Assembly: GCA_037974335.1 (NCBI GenBank)
Contig: CM075760.1
Coordinates: 57,689,812-57,753,811 of the forward strand
DNA length: 64,000 nt
Direction: 5' to 3'
From: Prionace glauca
Lineage: Eukaryota > Chordata > Chondrichthyes > Carcharhiniformes > Carcharhinidae
The notes beneath the pieces were generated by a model. It was not told the origin of the DNA, ran no database searches, and worked only from the letters and a program-made list of their open reading frames with translations. The stretch's first letter is position 1, and each line of letters opens with the position of its first letter. Shown piece after piece: positions 23,462-35,795 of the stretch. A program made the position numbers and the translations under genes.

Positions 23462-24545
23462 TATGATTATTTTTGGAAACCGTTACCCAATCCGTTGTGA
23501 ATTAGAACCTGCATCAGATTTTGCTGCATTTGACCCCTGCCTGTCGTTATTGGACAAATCACTTTTTCTACACGCACAAAAATTGTTTATGTAAATGTTA
23601 TATCATGTTCTGTCTCTCTTACTCTGGAGAACTCATACGTTGGTTTACGTGATTCTCCCAGCCAGTTTATGTCATCATTGCGCGAGCATATCTGTCTATA
23701 TTAGATTAGATTCTTCTTCTGTTGTTGGAGCATTATGTTTAATCATTTATAGGATGTGGGCAGCACTGATATCTGTTGCCCTTCTCTGATTGTCCCTGAC
23801 AATGTGGTGATGACCTGCTATCTTGAACCGCTGCAGTCCTTGTTCACCAGGTGATATCACTGTTTATATCACATAAGGTCTGGCCAGTCTTATGATGCAC
23901 CTGATCCTGATTCATCGCATTACGTAGATTATACAACCGATACACAGCAGAAGATGTTTAGGGTGGTTACCATGGAATTGGTGAAGGTAACGGCTAAACA
24001 GAAATATTGTTCCTTCTCTGGAGAGGAGCAGATGTTTCAATCCTTTGCATCAATAGAAATAAGAAGTCTGAGAATTCCAGGTGTAATTATCTCCTGTCGG
24101 CTATATATCCAGGGTCATTTTCATTACCATTTTCACAAATCAGTACACAATTGAGTCCTATATCAGGAAGTTTAATGAGACATTGAGAAGAACAATTTTC
24201 ATAATCTCCCCGTCATTCGAGACGTGATTTATCAATTTTCCAACAGATCTCTAAAGACAGATAAGTCATCACCGGGAACAAAATAGTGAGGCTGCAATAA
24301 TTTTATATGCAAGAGCACACAACAGAAGGGTTGTCAGTAAATAATTACATATTAAACGTTCTTCAGTTGAAACACATGAACTGTTTGGTGTTTTTATGCA
24401 CTCAGGGAAGGCAGAGATGGGTTGAAGGTTCTCACTGGGAAAACTGAAGGGGAATTGCTAAAAGATTTCATTTCTCCAAAGGTGTTATTAGAAAATAGAA
24501 TGTTTAAAATAAGTAAGCACACAAATGTTAATGATGTTTGTTAGG
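23462..24545. other. No gene seen; repeat fragment near 23740-23850
   Basis: Bases 23740-23850 (AGGATGTGGGCAGCACTGA, TTGAACCGCTGCAGTCC) are a dispersed repeat related to the SINE-2/LINE tail. The remainder is unrecognised AT-rich DNA. Confidence 0.5.
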
Positions 24546-24722
24546 CATAGAACCATAAAATTCCTACAGTTCAGAAGAAAGGCTATCTGGCCCACCGAGT
24601 CTGCGTCCTACCCCAGGTCCTCCCCTCTGCCCTATCCCCGTTATCCCCACACATTTACCATGGCTATTCCACATATTCTGAGGGAAAAGAACGGACAATT
24701 TTGCATGGCGAATCCAACTAAT
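24546..24722 (-). mobile_element. SINE-1, 3' half
   Basis: Minus orientation: AAAATTCCTACAGTTCAGAAG, CCCTATCCCCGTTATCCCC, then GGACAATTTTGCATGGCGAATCC. The head is missing. Confidence 0.75.
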
Positions 24723-25532
24723 ACTATCCGTTGCAATATAATCGAGAGACTGGTTTCGTGCAGTAATATTGAGATAGGGCCGATACACCAGATATCAATA
24801 TAGCACCTGTACTAATATAGATGCAGACTGGGCCCAGTTCAGTCATTACTGAGAGGGTGTGTACAGTATCTAACACCCTCTAACCAGCTTCGTGTTTTCT
24901 CATATAAACAGAGACATGCCATACTCAAACAACTGGGATTTTGCTGAGTACAGAATCAACTGAGAATATTGTCATATAATCAGAAATATGATTTCGTGTT
25001 ATATAAAATGGGTCACGTTTAGCATGGGCAAAGACTGAGTCTATTACAGAAATAACTGAGACGATCTTCTGTATCTTGTCGTGACAAAAAATGCAGTTTC
25101 ACTGCCATCTCCTGGACTAGCTTTGCTATTGCAGGTGTTGTGAAATGCTGATTTCAGTTGCTGTTTCTCATTCTTTCATGGGCTGAATATCCAGCTGGTA
25201 AGGCCAGCATATATTAGCAATCGCTAATACATTGAATTTACTGGTTTTCTAGACCATCATAAAAGGCACGTAATAGCCTAGGACGTGTGCGCCTAGAGTC
25301 ACCTCTGGGCTTAACTGGGAAATGATGGTAGTTTTTTTTTCTGCAGGGCATTAGAGAATCTGATATATTTCAGGTCATGGCCGCAATCACGGAAATGACC
25401 TTTACATTCAAAATTGTAATTGCGTTTTGAAGCCTGTTGTAGTTGGACTTGAATATTTATCTTGAGAAATTGGCCTACCCTCACAGAGATATTACCACTC
25501 TGCCACTGTCACCCTTTCAACATTGATAAAGT
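24723..25532. other. No gene seen; degenerate AGAGAC-type repeats
   Basis: 24740-25080 repeats words such as ATAAACAGAGACATG and AACTGAGACGATC at irregular 25-35-bp spacing, like the array at 4.66-5.02 kb. A SINE/LINE tail remnant (TTTCATGGGCTGAATATCC) is at 25175-25230. Confidence 0.45.
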
Positions 25533-26986
25533 ACTTAAGAACATAAGAACATAAGAAATAGGAGCAGGAGTAGGCCATCTGGCCCTTCGAGCCTGCCCCG
25601 CCATTCAATAAGATCATGGCTGATCTGTCGTGACTCAGCTCCACCTTCCCGCCCTCTCCCCATAACCCTTAATCCTTTCTCTTATCAAAAACCCATCAAC
25701 CCGCTTCTTAAAAATATTTAGCGAGGCAGCCTCCACCACTTCAACGGGCAGAGAATTCCAGAGATTCACCACCCTTTGAGTGAAGAAGTTCCTCCTCAAC
25801 TCTGTTCTAAACCGCCTCCCCTTTATCTTGAGGCTGTGCCCCCTGGTCCTACTGTCTTTTTTGAGCGGGAAGAGTCTCTCCACTTCTATCCTATCCATCC
25901 CATTCATCATCTTATACGTCTCAATGAGATCTCCCCTCATTCTTCTAAACTCTAACGAGTACAAGCCTAGTTTATTCAGCCTCTCCTCATAGCTCAATCC
26001 CCTCAACTCCGGTATCAGCCTAGTAAACCTCCTCTGCACTCCCTCCAAGGCCAAAATATCCTTGTGTAAGTGTGGCGCCCAAAACTGCACACAGTACTCC
26101 AGCTGCGGCCTCACCAATGCCCTATACAGCTGCAGCAAGACCTCCCTATTTTTATATTCAATCCCCCTCGCTATGAAGTCCAGCATCCCATTCGCCTTCC
26201 TGACCACCTGCTGCACCTACAAGCTGGGTTTTTGCGACTCATGCACATGGACCCCGAGGTCCCTCTGCACCGTCGCCTGCTGCAGTTTTTCGCCACGTAA
26301 GTAATAGTCCTTCCTACCATTCCTCCTACCAAAGTGGACCACTTCACACTTGCCAACATTAAATTCCATTTGCCATTTCCCCGCCCATTCGCCCAGCCTA
26401 TTTAGATCCTTCTGCAGACTCTCCACACCCTCCTCACAATTTGCCTTTCCCCCAATCTTGGTGTCATCAGCAAATTTCGACACCCTGCACTCGGTTCCCT
26501 CCTCCAGATCATCTATATAAATGGTAAAAAGCTGAGGCCCCAGCACCGACCCCTGGGGCACCCCACTAGTCACCAACCGCCAATCCGAATAGCACCCATT
26601 AATCCCCATTCTCTGCCTCCTATTTGACAACCAATCCTCTATCCACGCTAACACCCTACCCCCAACTCCATGTCCCCTGACCTTCTGCAATAACCTCTTG
26701 TGAGGTACCTTGTCAAACGCCTTCTGAAAATCCAGAAAGACCACATCCACCGGCTCTCCTCTATCCACTGCCCTAGACACATCCTCAAAGAACTCCAGTA
26801 AATTTGTCAGACACGACTTCTCTTTAATGAAACCGTGTTGCGTCCGCCCTATCAAGCAATTCCCCTCAAGATGCCTCGCTATTTCCTCCTTAATGACGGA
26901 TTCTAACATTTTACCTACCACAGACGTTAAACTAACCGGCCGATAATTCCCCGCCTTTTGCCTGGCACCCTTCTTAAACAACGCTT
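25533..26986 (-). mobile_element. LINE family A, copy 7 (longest)
   Basis: The longest family A copy here. The RT reads from MFKKGARQKAGNYRPVSLTS through DVVFLDFQKAFDKVPHKRL, SGVPQGSVLGPQLF and FADDTKIGG to FFTQRVVNLWNSLP. One in-frame stop at 26219-26217 (a CAG codon changed to TAG) separates the two open frames. The endonuclease half is missing, truncated near 26986. The 3' end has two TTCTTATG repeats. Confidence 0.95.
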
Positions 26987-26989
26987 ACA

Positions 26990-29850
26990 GCAGAGAAGAA
27001 GGCCATTTTGAAGCGTCATGTGTGTGTTGGTCCTCGAAAGGAGCAATTCATCCAAGAACACTCTGGACCCCACAGTCCAGCATTTTGTTCATTTTCAGAC
27101 AATTATCCAATCCCATTTTGAACCCATTAATTGGCGCTGCCTGCACCACACTCTCAAACAGCACATTCCAGATCTGGATCACTCACTGTCTGACAATGTA
27201 TTTCCTGATGTCTCCATGTTTCTTCCACCAATTTACTTCAACCCGCTCCCTCTTGTCAAGATCCTTCTGCCATTAAACGGTTTCTCTCTATCTACTCTGT
27301 CAAGACCCCTCAGGATTTTGAATGCCTCGTTAAAGTCATATCAGCAACTTCCTGTCAAGGAAATTAGTCCGAACTTCTCCAAAATAGTTCCGTCACTGAA
27401 GTTTCTGATCTCTGGACTTATTCTCGTGTTTTCCTTTCCATCCAGCCTGTTGACTTTACATTCTGCCTGAGTTCGGTGCCGAAAATTGGGCCGAATGTTT
27501 CGGTTGACGATTTTCAAAGTGTTTTCTACAAATTTAGCACAACTTCCTTGCTTCTGTATTCTTTTCCCCAATAGACAAAAACTATTCACTTTTTTTTGTT
27601 TGCAGCTGTCTCAACCTGTCTTGCATCATGAATGATTTATACACATATTCACTCAAGTCCCTCGGCGTCTATATTCACTTTCATCATTTCCATTTTTTTC
27701 TCCACATTCTGTTGAACAAAACTGATCATGTAACTTTTCTCTGCAATAAATTTAAATATGCAAATTACTCGTCCATTCAACCAATTAGTTCTTTTTGCCC
27801 TGTCACTATTTACCTGAAATCACCATCCTCTGCTTTCCAACCTTTCCCCCAACGTGTCGATAATCTCCAAGCTGATTCCCCAATTTCCTTCTAATCATTT
27901 ATATATCCATGACAAACAACAAAGGTTCCAGAACTGATCCTGAGCCGCAACACTCCATTCAGAAACGCACACTTGCACAGCTACACTCTGTTTTCTATGA
28001 CTGAGCCAGTTCTCCATCTACCTAGCCAGCTCACCTCTGATCTCATTTTACTGCAAATTCTGTACCTCTCTGCCATGAAGGGCCTTGTCAGAGGGTTTAC
28101 TAGTGTCCATGTAGACAATATCCACTGCTCTACCATCATCAGTCATCTTCATCACTTCCTCAAAAAATAAACATGATCATGTTAGTCAGACACGATCTGG
28201 TCTTCAAAAAAGCATGTTGCCTTTCACTAATACATCCATTTATTTCAAAGAGGGATTAAATCCTGTCTCGAAGAATTTTCTTCAATAATTTCCTGACCAC
28301 TGACGTAAGGCTCACTAGCCTGTGCTTACCTGGATTATTGTTGCCATTCTTCCTAAACAAAAATCGGCTATTCTCCAATCCTCATACTTCCTCTATAGCC
28401 AGTGATGATACAAAGATTTCTCTCAAGACCCCAGCAATTTCCTCCTGGCCTCTCGCATTATTCTGTGGTATATCACATTAGGCCCTGGGGACTTATCTAC
28501 CTTAATGTATCTCAAGAACCCCAATAACTCCTCCTTTTTGATCTCAACATGACTCAAACTACTTGTGCATCCTTTCCCATCCTTACTCATCATGCACTAA
28601 GTACTTCTCTTTAGTGAATACTGACGTGAAGTATTCAATACCTCGTCATTTCCCTGGATCCGCGCATAGAATCCCTCACCTGTCCTCGGGTGTGCCAACC
28701 CTTTCCCTGGCTAAACATTTGCCCTTTATATATGTGTAAAACGCCTTCGGATTTTCTTCCATCCTGCGGCAAATTAATTCTCGTGACCCCTTTTCGCCCT
28801 CTTTAGTCTTTGCTTAAGTTTCGTTTTACTTTCCTTGTATTTCATAATTGTTTTGTGTCTTCCTAGGACAGAAATAAACTTTTTTTCCCACTTTGACAAG
28901 GCTCATAATTTCTCTCGTTTTACAATGTTCCCGAAATTTGCCATACCTCCCCTTAATTCTCATTGGAATGTGCCAGTCCGGAATTCCTATCAACTTGAAC
29001 TTGAAAGCCTCCCATGCGCCAGATGTTGATTTGTCCTCAAATATTTGCCCCAATCTACATTCTTCCGTTTCTGCCTAATATTGTTATAATTAGTCATCCC
29101 CTAGTTTAATGTCTTCACTTGAGTATTACACTTACCTTTCTCTGTCCGTACCTTAACACTTACTGAGTTGTGCTCTCAGTTCCCCAACTGCTCCCCCACT
29201 GAAATATCGACCACCTGTCCAGGTTGATTCCCTATTTCCAGGTCCAGTTCAGCCGCTTCCCTAGTTGGACTATCTATATAATGTTTTGGGAAGCCCTCCT
29301 GGATGCTCCTTACAAACTCTGCCCCATCCACACACTCAGCACAAAATGAATCCCCGTCAATTTTGAGGAAATTAACTTTCCCACCACAACAACCCTGTTA
29401 CTTTTCCATCTTGCCAAATTCTCATTCATATCTCTTTCTCAATCTCCCGCTAGTTGTTGGGAGGCCAATAAAAAATGCCGAATCTTGTGAGTACACCCTT
29501 CCTATTCCCGCACTCTACCTATACTGCCTCGCTGTATAAGCCATGCGAAGTACATTGGGTGCAGTCCTCCTGCAGTACTGCTGCAATATTCTCCTTACCA
29601 GTCTTGAAAATGTCCCTCCCCTGTTACATCACTTTCTACCCTGCTTGAATCATCGGCATCCTTGTACGTTAAGCTGTCATTCCTCTCCTTTCCTTAACCA
29701 AGTCTCTGTAATAGCAGCAACATCACAGTTCCAAGAACGAATCCAAGCTCCAAGTCCATCAGCCTTACCTGTTACACTTTTTGTATTGAAACAAATGCAC
29801 TTCAGCCTGCCGGACCCGCTTTAATTAGGAGCCACACTATTTCTGTTCTT
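26990..29850 (-). mobile_element. Old CR1-like LINE, family E, long but decayed
   Basis: About 2.8 kb in minus orientation directly upstream of family A copy 7. Recognisable in order from the 3' end: tail with fragments of the RT C-terminus, GSGPLLFVMDI-like block (about 27900), KALHGREVQ-type palm region (about 28080), VDKSPGPN equivalent (about 28480), AFYTYIKG linker (about 28730), and endonuclease C-terminal region with FYWPPNN-like text (about 29470). Many stops and frameshifts; old. Confidence 0.75.
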
Positions 29851-29939
29851 TCTCTGAGTTTTACTGGCCCTTCTCTAGTTCCACTTCAGCTAATTCACCT
29901 TTGCTTTATTCCCCTCTCCCTGGTAGATTTCCTTCCCTA

Positions 29940-30105
29940 AAGGACATCAGTGAAAGAAATTAGTCCTTTCGACAATCAAATATGGTTTTATGGTCATCAG
30001 TAGATTTTTATTTCCAGACAATTTTTATTTGATTCAAATTCCATCAGCTGCAGTGAGCGGATTCGTACCTAGAACATTAACAACATGAGGAATCCGTCCT
30101 GAAGT
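29940..30105 (-). mobile_element. SINE-2, partial
   Basis: GGTTTTATGGTCATCAGTAG, AATTCCATCAGCTGCAGTGA and GCGGATTCGTACCTAG (decayed B box), minus orientation. A closely similar segment lies at 32.28-32.43 kb. Confidence 0.7.
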
Positions 30106-30419
30106 TATGACATCATAGGAGCTACTCAGAAAATTTCCTCAGTTTCCCTTCCAAGAACTTACTCACGAATCAGCTGCTTCTGTTGGTTCCAAGTCACTTC
30201 CTGAACTGTAATACCTGATAGACACCTACCAAACTGGACATGGCAGTATGAACGGGGTAGTAAGGGACACAAGACACAGCTACACCTCTCCACCCACTTC
30301 CCTAAACTCCCACACTTACCACAACTCTCAGCGTTTCACTCTCTGCAACTTACAGTCTGTGGAGATCCCTCAATAGGCAGATTTCACAGGCCTCAGTTCC
30401 GAAGTTCATACTTGGTTAT

Positions 30420-32005
30420 GCCCAACTCATTAATCCATTTTAAGTTATGACACCCCTCCCCCTCTCGGTCTGAGTAACCGCCGAGGGCTGACCGGCTTGG
30501 AAGCCTTTCTTTGAAATTTCACTGCTGGGTCTGGTTCCTCCTGCTCAGCCTCGGAGGTGAGTGGGGTTCAGCAGACCGGAGCTCGCCTCTTCCACCATGA
30601 GCGTTGTGGCCCGAGTTCCCTTTATTGGGAGACAATGTGGCCGAGAGGCTAAACCCGCCCTGTCCATTTCAGACTCCGAGTTTCTCACTGGTGGAGATGG
30701 AGAGCAGGAGCCGGAGTATCTGGAATTCTGAAAGTATCTGAAAGTTCGGGGTGTGCTGGGAATAGATTTTCCCTGCATGTTGTAGATGTTTGAAACATTC
30801 CCATAGGATGGTATCTCCCAAGCGGACTTGATAGGAAACTGGCCCTGTTCCTGACCTGAATGTGCCTCATAACCAGCGTATCCATTGTCATGATTCTTAA
30901 CTAATAGCCTAACAACTGCCTTTAACAGCCTGTCCCAGTTGATGGAAACGGCACTGGGTGTCAGCTCCCGCCCTCGGAGGATCAGACTTAACTGTGGGAA
31001 GAGTGATCATGAGGAACTCTGCTTGGGCTATTCCATTTGTTGAAGAGGGGAGGGGACTGGTGATTGGGGGAATGTTGTCCAGTAATTGAAGAGCAATCTG
31101 GATAGTTTTGTGTCAAAGGAGGCAGTGATTTTTTTTTTAACCTGTTTTTACTGTTTGTGCCGCTCTTTCTGCCAGGCCGTTGGATGATGGGGAATATGGG
31201 CACTGTCCTAAAGTGTTAAATCCTGTTCAACTTCATGCAATGCACAAATTCCTGGCTCATGAAGGGTGGACCATTTTCAGAAACCAACATCTGCGGGATC
31301 CGCGGTGTCAAGAAAGAGGAGTGAGGTTTCTCCACTCTTGTCCTTGTGTTTGATGAACTCGTGTTTGATGGCCATCCATTGTGAATCAGCATCTCCCATT
31401 ATCAGGATCATAGACCCCATGAACGGTCCGGCACTGACCATGTGCAGTCACATCTCCGGCCGTCCCAGCCATTCCCAAGTGTGAAGAGTAGTGACTGGTG
31501 ACATTCGTCCCTTGTTGACATTGCCAACACTGACCCACAACCAAATACCTGTAATCATACCTGGCCACAGGCACGGCAATTTGCAGGTTATTAAGTTTGT
31601 CACTCCTGGGTGGCCACGAGAACCGCGAAGATGGGATGGTGAACCGTGGCTCAGGATAACCGTCTTGAACCCCATCGGCGTGTGCCATCTTCCACAGTCA
31701 GCTGTCCTCTGCCACTCCAATATGGGTGGAATTCAGGCTGTAACGGCCTTTTTGTTTCCCCCATCAGCGCTCGCTGCTTCAGTTTATTCAGGACTGGGTA
31801 ATTTTGTACCCAAAGCCGAATATTATTGGCTGCCACTGGGAGAGTTTTGAAAAAGTTCATGATTGCCGTCACTTACACTGGGGATGTGACCAGTGTCCGT
31901 TAATTGGAGCCAACTCAAGGCATCTTCCTTTGCAACTCTGCTGCCTAGTTGCCCATGTTCAGAGGGTAATGAAGTGTCAACCACATTGCTGTGGCCCTTC
32001 CCTGG
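30420..32005 (-). mobile_element. Ty3/Gypsy-type LTR-retroelement fossil (integrase region)
   Basis: The minus strand carries remnants of a Ty3/Gypsy pol: the end of the RNase H region near 32.0 kb, then the integrase zinc-binding and catalytic regions and a C-terminal tail down to about 30.4 kb. It is broken many times, I see no LTRs, and it looks old. A Penelope hairpin inserted at its upstream end. Confidence 0.6.
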
Positions 32006-32018
32006 GACATTGATAAAC

Positions 32019-32263
32019 ACAGTAAAAAGTCTGACAACACCAGGTTTAAGTCCAACTGATTTATTTGATAGTTAATTCACTAGCTTTCGAGGTTACCCTC
32101 TTCGTCAGGTGAATGGAGAGTTCTGGTGGCGAACATTCACCTGACGAAGAGGGTAACCTCGAAAGCTAGTGAATTTACTATCACATAAATCGATTGGACT
32201 TAAACCTGGTGTCAGACTTTTTACTGTGTCTACCCCAGTCCAACGCCAGCATATCCACATCAT
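32019..32263 (+). mobile_element. Penelope-like element, second hairpin copy (fossil)
   Basis: Two arms of about 100 bp (TAAAAAGTCTGACAACACC... and its reverse complement) surround a short loop near 32120-32132. The right end reaches CCAACGCCAGCATATCCACATC. A 13-bp direct repeat, GACATTGATAAAC, flanks it at 32006-32018 and 32264-32276. Same architecture as the copy at 12.95 kb but with a different loop, so an independent insertion. No ORF. Confidence 0.8.
32141..32164 (+). ncRNA. Hammerhead-ribozyme-like core
   Basis: CTGACGA (32141-32147), stem II GAGG/CCTC (32149-32152 with 32157-32160) and GAAA (32161-32164). The mirror boxes lie on the minus strand at 32108-32102 and 32088-32085. Stem II is kept although its loop differs from the 13.1-kb copy. 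Confidence 0.5.
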
Positions 32264-32276
32264 GACATTGATAAAC

Positions 32277-32430
32277 CAGATGGGTCTTTCTGAAAATGGA
32301 CATTGTTTTTATGGTCACTAATGAATTCTAAACTCCAGATATATTTACTTAAGTTCCACCATCTGCAGTGACGTGATCAGAATCCATGTGCCCAGAACAT
32401 TAGCTGAGTTCTTGCATTAATACTCAAGTG
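32277..32430 (-). mobile_element. SINE-2, partial
   Basis: Minus orientation: TTTTATGGTCACTAATGAATTC, TTCCACCATCTGCAGTGACG, GATCAGAATCCATGTGCCC (decayed B box). Confidence 0.65.
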
Positions 32431-32609
32431 ATAAAACCTACAGTCCATCACATCCACACCTGAGTATGCACATCCTGAATTCCGGTAACCCAGACACACC
32501 ATACTATGCATGTCTGCAGGGCTCCTGGATTGGACAGCATTAACTGCCTCAATCAGGGAGCTCATATTCCAAAGCTCCACCTGATGGTTACCGTTGAAGT
32601 CCTTAGATA

Positions 32610-33350
32610 AATCTCTCTACTTCTTTTTATGCTTCTTGTGGCTCTCTCTCTGTCACTCTTTCTCTATGTCTCTCTGTGCCTTTGTCTCTCTTGATGTTTC
32701 ACTCTGTCTTTTACTGTCTCTCCGCCTCTCCCCCACTCTCCCTCTGTCTCTTCTGCATCCCCTCCCCCAGTGTCACTCTCCCACTCTCACTCCCTGTCCC
32801 TCTTTAATGTATTTGTCTCGCTGCCCCCCCCCCCCCCAACCCACCTCACTCTGACTTTTGCTCTTGCTTTGTCCATTGTGCTTTTTCAGTCCCACTCTTT
32901 CCCATTCACTCCTGCTCTGTGTCTCGATATCTCTGTTTCTATCTGTCTCTGGCTATTTCCTTCTACATCACTTTTTGCCTCCCATTCCCCCACCCCCCTT
33001 GTCTCCCTCTCCCTCTCGTATTACAAACTCCAATCTGTCTTCCTCTATCTCCCTTTCTCATTCCCTGTATATCTCTGTCGCCATTTTCCTCATTATTTCT
33101 GTCTTTCTCATTCCCTGTTTATCTCCCTCGCCATTTTCCTCACTATTTCTGTCTTTCACATTCTGTGAGGCTCTGTCTTTGTCTCTCTTCTATCTCATTG
33201 TCTCCCTGTTTATTTTCCTGTACCTGTTAGAAACTCTTTCAAATTCTTTTCTCTCCAAGTCTTCGTGCCTTTCCCTGTCTTTGCTACTCTCTGTCTAATA
33301 ATCTCACCGTTGCTAACATTGTCCTCTCTATCTATCTGTCAGTCTTTCTA
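32610..33350. repeat. Pyrimidine-rich simple repeat
   Basis: About 740 bp of interrupted TCTCTGTCTCTC/TTTCTCATTCCCTG text, with a 16-17-base C run near 32824. It lies just 3' of the receptor exon and may overlap its 3' UTR. On the minus strand an AATAAA is present at 33214-33209. The Ser/Leu-rich frames are not genes. Confidence 0.85.
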
Positions 33351-33419
33351 TCTCTGTGAGGCTGTTTGGTGATTTACAGTTTGAATGCCCAATAGGAAGA
33401 ATCAGAGGTCTTGTTGTTG

Positions 33420-34327
33420 TCATTTCCTCTCAGGCTGTATTGAATGGAAAATTGCAGTAAGGGGATATTTCAGTACATTTCTTAGCTGCTGCCTGAACTG
33501 AGTTTGTGTCACAGCGTAAATAGCAGTATTTGTACAGCAACTTGTGAGTTGCAGCATGAAGCCCAATTCCATAACATAAAAGTCTAATGTAAAATTCAAC
33601 CCCAAATCATACATGCGATTCCATGCTGAATAAACCATGAATATTGACCATAAGATAATGAAATTGGCTGAGATAACAAATAGGAAAATGATGGATTTCC
33701 TTCGACTCTCCAACTCTGGGTCTCTTGGATTCTCACCGCTGCGGTGAGCCCGGAGTCTCCTGCGGGCTTTGCTGCTCACTAAAATGTGTCTGACGGTGAG
33801 AGCATTCAGCAGCAGAATCAGGACGAATGGGGCACACGGGTTTAGAATGTAATGGAGGAACTCGATTGTTCCCCAGACCAGAGAGTACATAACAATTGTT
33901 GTGAAGTGACAAAACCAGGGGAGGTTCTGCAGCCGATATGTATTTAATAACATAAAATACCAGATAATGTTCTTTAAACAGCTCAGCACTGTCACTGTTC
34001 CCAGAACCACAGACGCCGATTTCTCAGTGCAATATTTACTTCTCAGCTTGGGACAACAAATGGCCACAAATCGATCAAAGGTGAATGTGACGGTGAACCA
34101 GACAGAACAGTCAGTGGCTGCATAAAGCAGGACAGCGTGGATGTTACACACGGGGAACGAGTCTAGGAAATAAAAGTGTTGCCAATAAACAATGGGAATG
34201 TGTCTCAATATCAGGTCGAGGATAATGACCAGCAGATCCCCCACTGACATGGCAACCAGGTAACGAGTGACACATTTGGACAGACCACAGTTTCTGCTCC
34301 TCAGTGTCACAATTGTGATTATGTTCA
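33420..34327 (-). CDS. GPR139-like class A GPCR, exon 2 (TM1 end to C terminus)
   Basis: This exon encodes about 302 residues of an orphan rhodopsin-family receptor of the GPR139-like group, which is expanded in cartilaginous fish. It begins after a polypyrimidine-CTGACAG acceptor with two bases of a split codon. It continues NIITIVTLRSRNCGLSKC, then TRYLVAMSVGDLL (TM2, D kept), CNIHAVLLYAATDCSVWFT (TM3 with its cysteine), FDRFVAI in place of DRY, ECL2 cysteine in WFCHF, TM5 near CAPFVLILLLNAL, a basic loop, RRKSIIFLFVISANFIILW (TM6) and NTAIYAVTQTQFRQQL (NPxxY-like). The frame is fully open to its stop at 33420. The 5' part must come from a first exon at 36.28 or 43.49 kb, both phase-compatible. 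The in-frame ATG at 34385 lies in the intron and is unlikely to be the start. Product is probably a plasma-membrane receptor; ligand unknown. Confidence 0.88.
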
Positions 34328-34439
34328 CTGTCAGGAAGGAAATATAGAATAAAATTAGATATGCTTCAATGGAAGGAATTGCCATTTAGATTTACAATGG
34401 TTTTTTTTTAAAATACATTATCACAACAATTGGAATACA

Positions 34440-34622
34440 TTTTTTAAGCCAGCACGTCTTTCGGAGTGTGAGGGGAAAGTAGAGCATCTGGAGTAAACCT
34501 GTACAGACACAGAGAGAATGTACAAACTCAACACAGACAATGACCCAAAAATGGAACTGAACGCAGGTTTCTGATGCTATGAGTCAGCAGTACTAACCAC
34601 TATGCCACCGTACTGCTTCTTG
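34440..34622 (-). mobile_element. SINE-1, 5' half
   Basis: Minus orientation, ending in the tRNA-like head (GTACTAACCACTATGCCACCG). It lies in the receptor intron about 110 bp upstream of exon 2. Confidence 0.8.
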
Positions 34623-34949
34623 GTAGTGACGCAACGTTAACATTTGGGAAAGAGCTTTCCAGGGAGTCCTCAACATTATCCCTTACTCAGCTACAGGTAA
34701 ATATCCCCTCTGCCTGTGAAGGATTTGGAGGGTAAGAAGGATGAGGCAGTAAACCCTAACAGAAGATGCGGAGTGGAGTCCTGTAGGTGGTAATCTGTTG
34801 TCTCTCAGACAGCTCACTGACAACTCCCGCAACAGAGCTGGTACCAAATACTGTTGGTTTGACCCTTTCCTCTGGACAATACTAACAGTTGGCAGAGGGA
34901 GATCCTGATGCCCTGAAGCACAGAATCTCTATTAGATTTACATCTCCAT

Positions 34950-35262
34950 GAGTCCTCTCATGGCAGGAATGTTGTCAATATATGCACCAGGTAAAAACAC
35001 AAACAAAGGCCAGTAGCAAAGGAAAAGCCAAGCAAGCTGCCTAATGACTCTCATCCTGTGACTCCGACATCCAATATTATGAAATGCATGAAAAAGTTAG
35101 TCATGGCATGAATCAGTTCCGGCTTCCCAGATTTCCTGGATCCACTACAGTTCACTACATCCACAACAGGTCCAAAATCCCATCTCTCTGACATTACAGT
35201 CAACCCTGTAACACCGACTCATGTTTATCAACGACAGCTCAGCCATTAACACCATTATTCCT
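34950..35262 (+). mobile_element. Non-LTR RT fragment
   Basis: CACCAGGTAAAAACACAAACAAAGGC, CTTCCCAGATTTCCTGGATCC, then a decayed block for SSAFNTII (GACAGCTCAGCCATTAACACC). Same family as 41.1-41.67 kb; clade not assigned. A TG microsatellite follows (35268-35308). Confidence 0.6.
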
Positions 35263-35483
35263 ATGCATGTGTCTGTGTGTGTGTGTGTCTGTGTGTGTGT
35301 GTCTGTGTGAGCACCAGAGTACCTAATGAGTGCTCCTAAGTGTGTGTTATTCCGGAGGCTTACAACAATTTTGGCTTCTGAATTTGTGTGTGAGTGGGAG
35401 TAAGTGTCTAAATCTGATTGCTTCTATCAGTAAATGTTTCTATTAATACATGTATGTTAGTGTTTCTGTGACTCCAGGAAAGT

Positions 35484-35795
35484 TTGAGGTGGTGCAGGGG
35501 ACAGTGTTGTTGCCTCATAGCACTAGGCTCCCTGGTTCAATTTAAGGCTTGGCTACTGAGTGTGCAGAGTCTACTCGTTCTCACTGTGTCTGCGTGGGTT
35601 TCCTCCAGGTGCTCCGGTTTCCCCCAAAAATCTGAAAGTTGTGATGGTTTGATGCATTGGCCGTGCTAAATACTCCCTCAGTGTACCTGAACAGGCGCCG
35701 GAGCGTGGCAACTCGGGGATTTTTATAGCAACTTCATTGCAGTGTTAATGTTTGCATACTTGTGACATTGATGAATGAATTTCAATACGAAACAT
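35484..35795 (+). mobile_element. SINE-1, full length, alternative tail
   Basis: Head with GACAGTGTTGTTGCCTCATAG, B box CCTGGTTCAATTT, GTCTGCGTGGGTTTCCTCC, and the tail GAACAGGCGCCGGAGCGTGG with TTCATTGCAGTGTTAATG. Confidence 0.85.

Noticed and set aside
32594-33298. Overlapping Leu/Ser-rich plus-strand frames that look like membrane proteins
   Set aside because: Pyrimidine-rich simple sequence always encodes Leu/Ser/Pro; no initiation context and no family.
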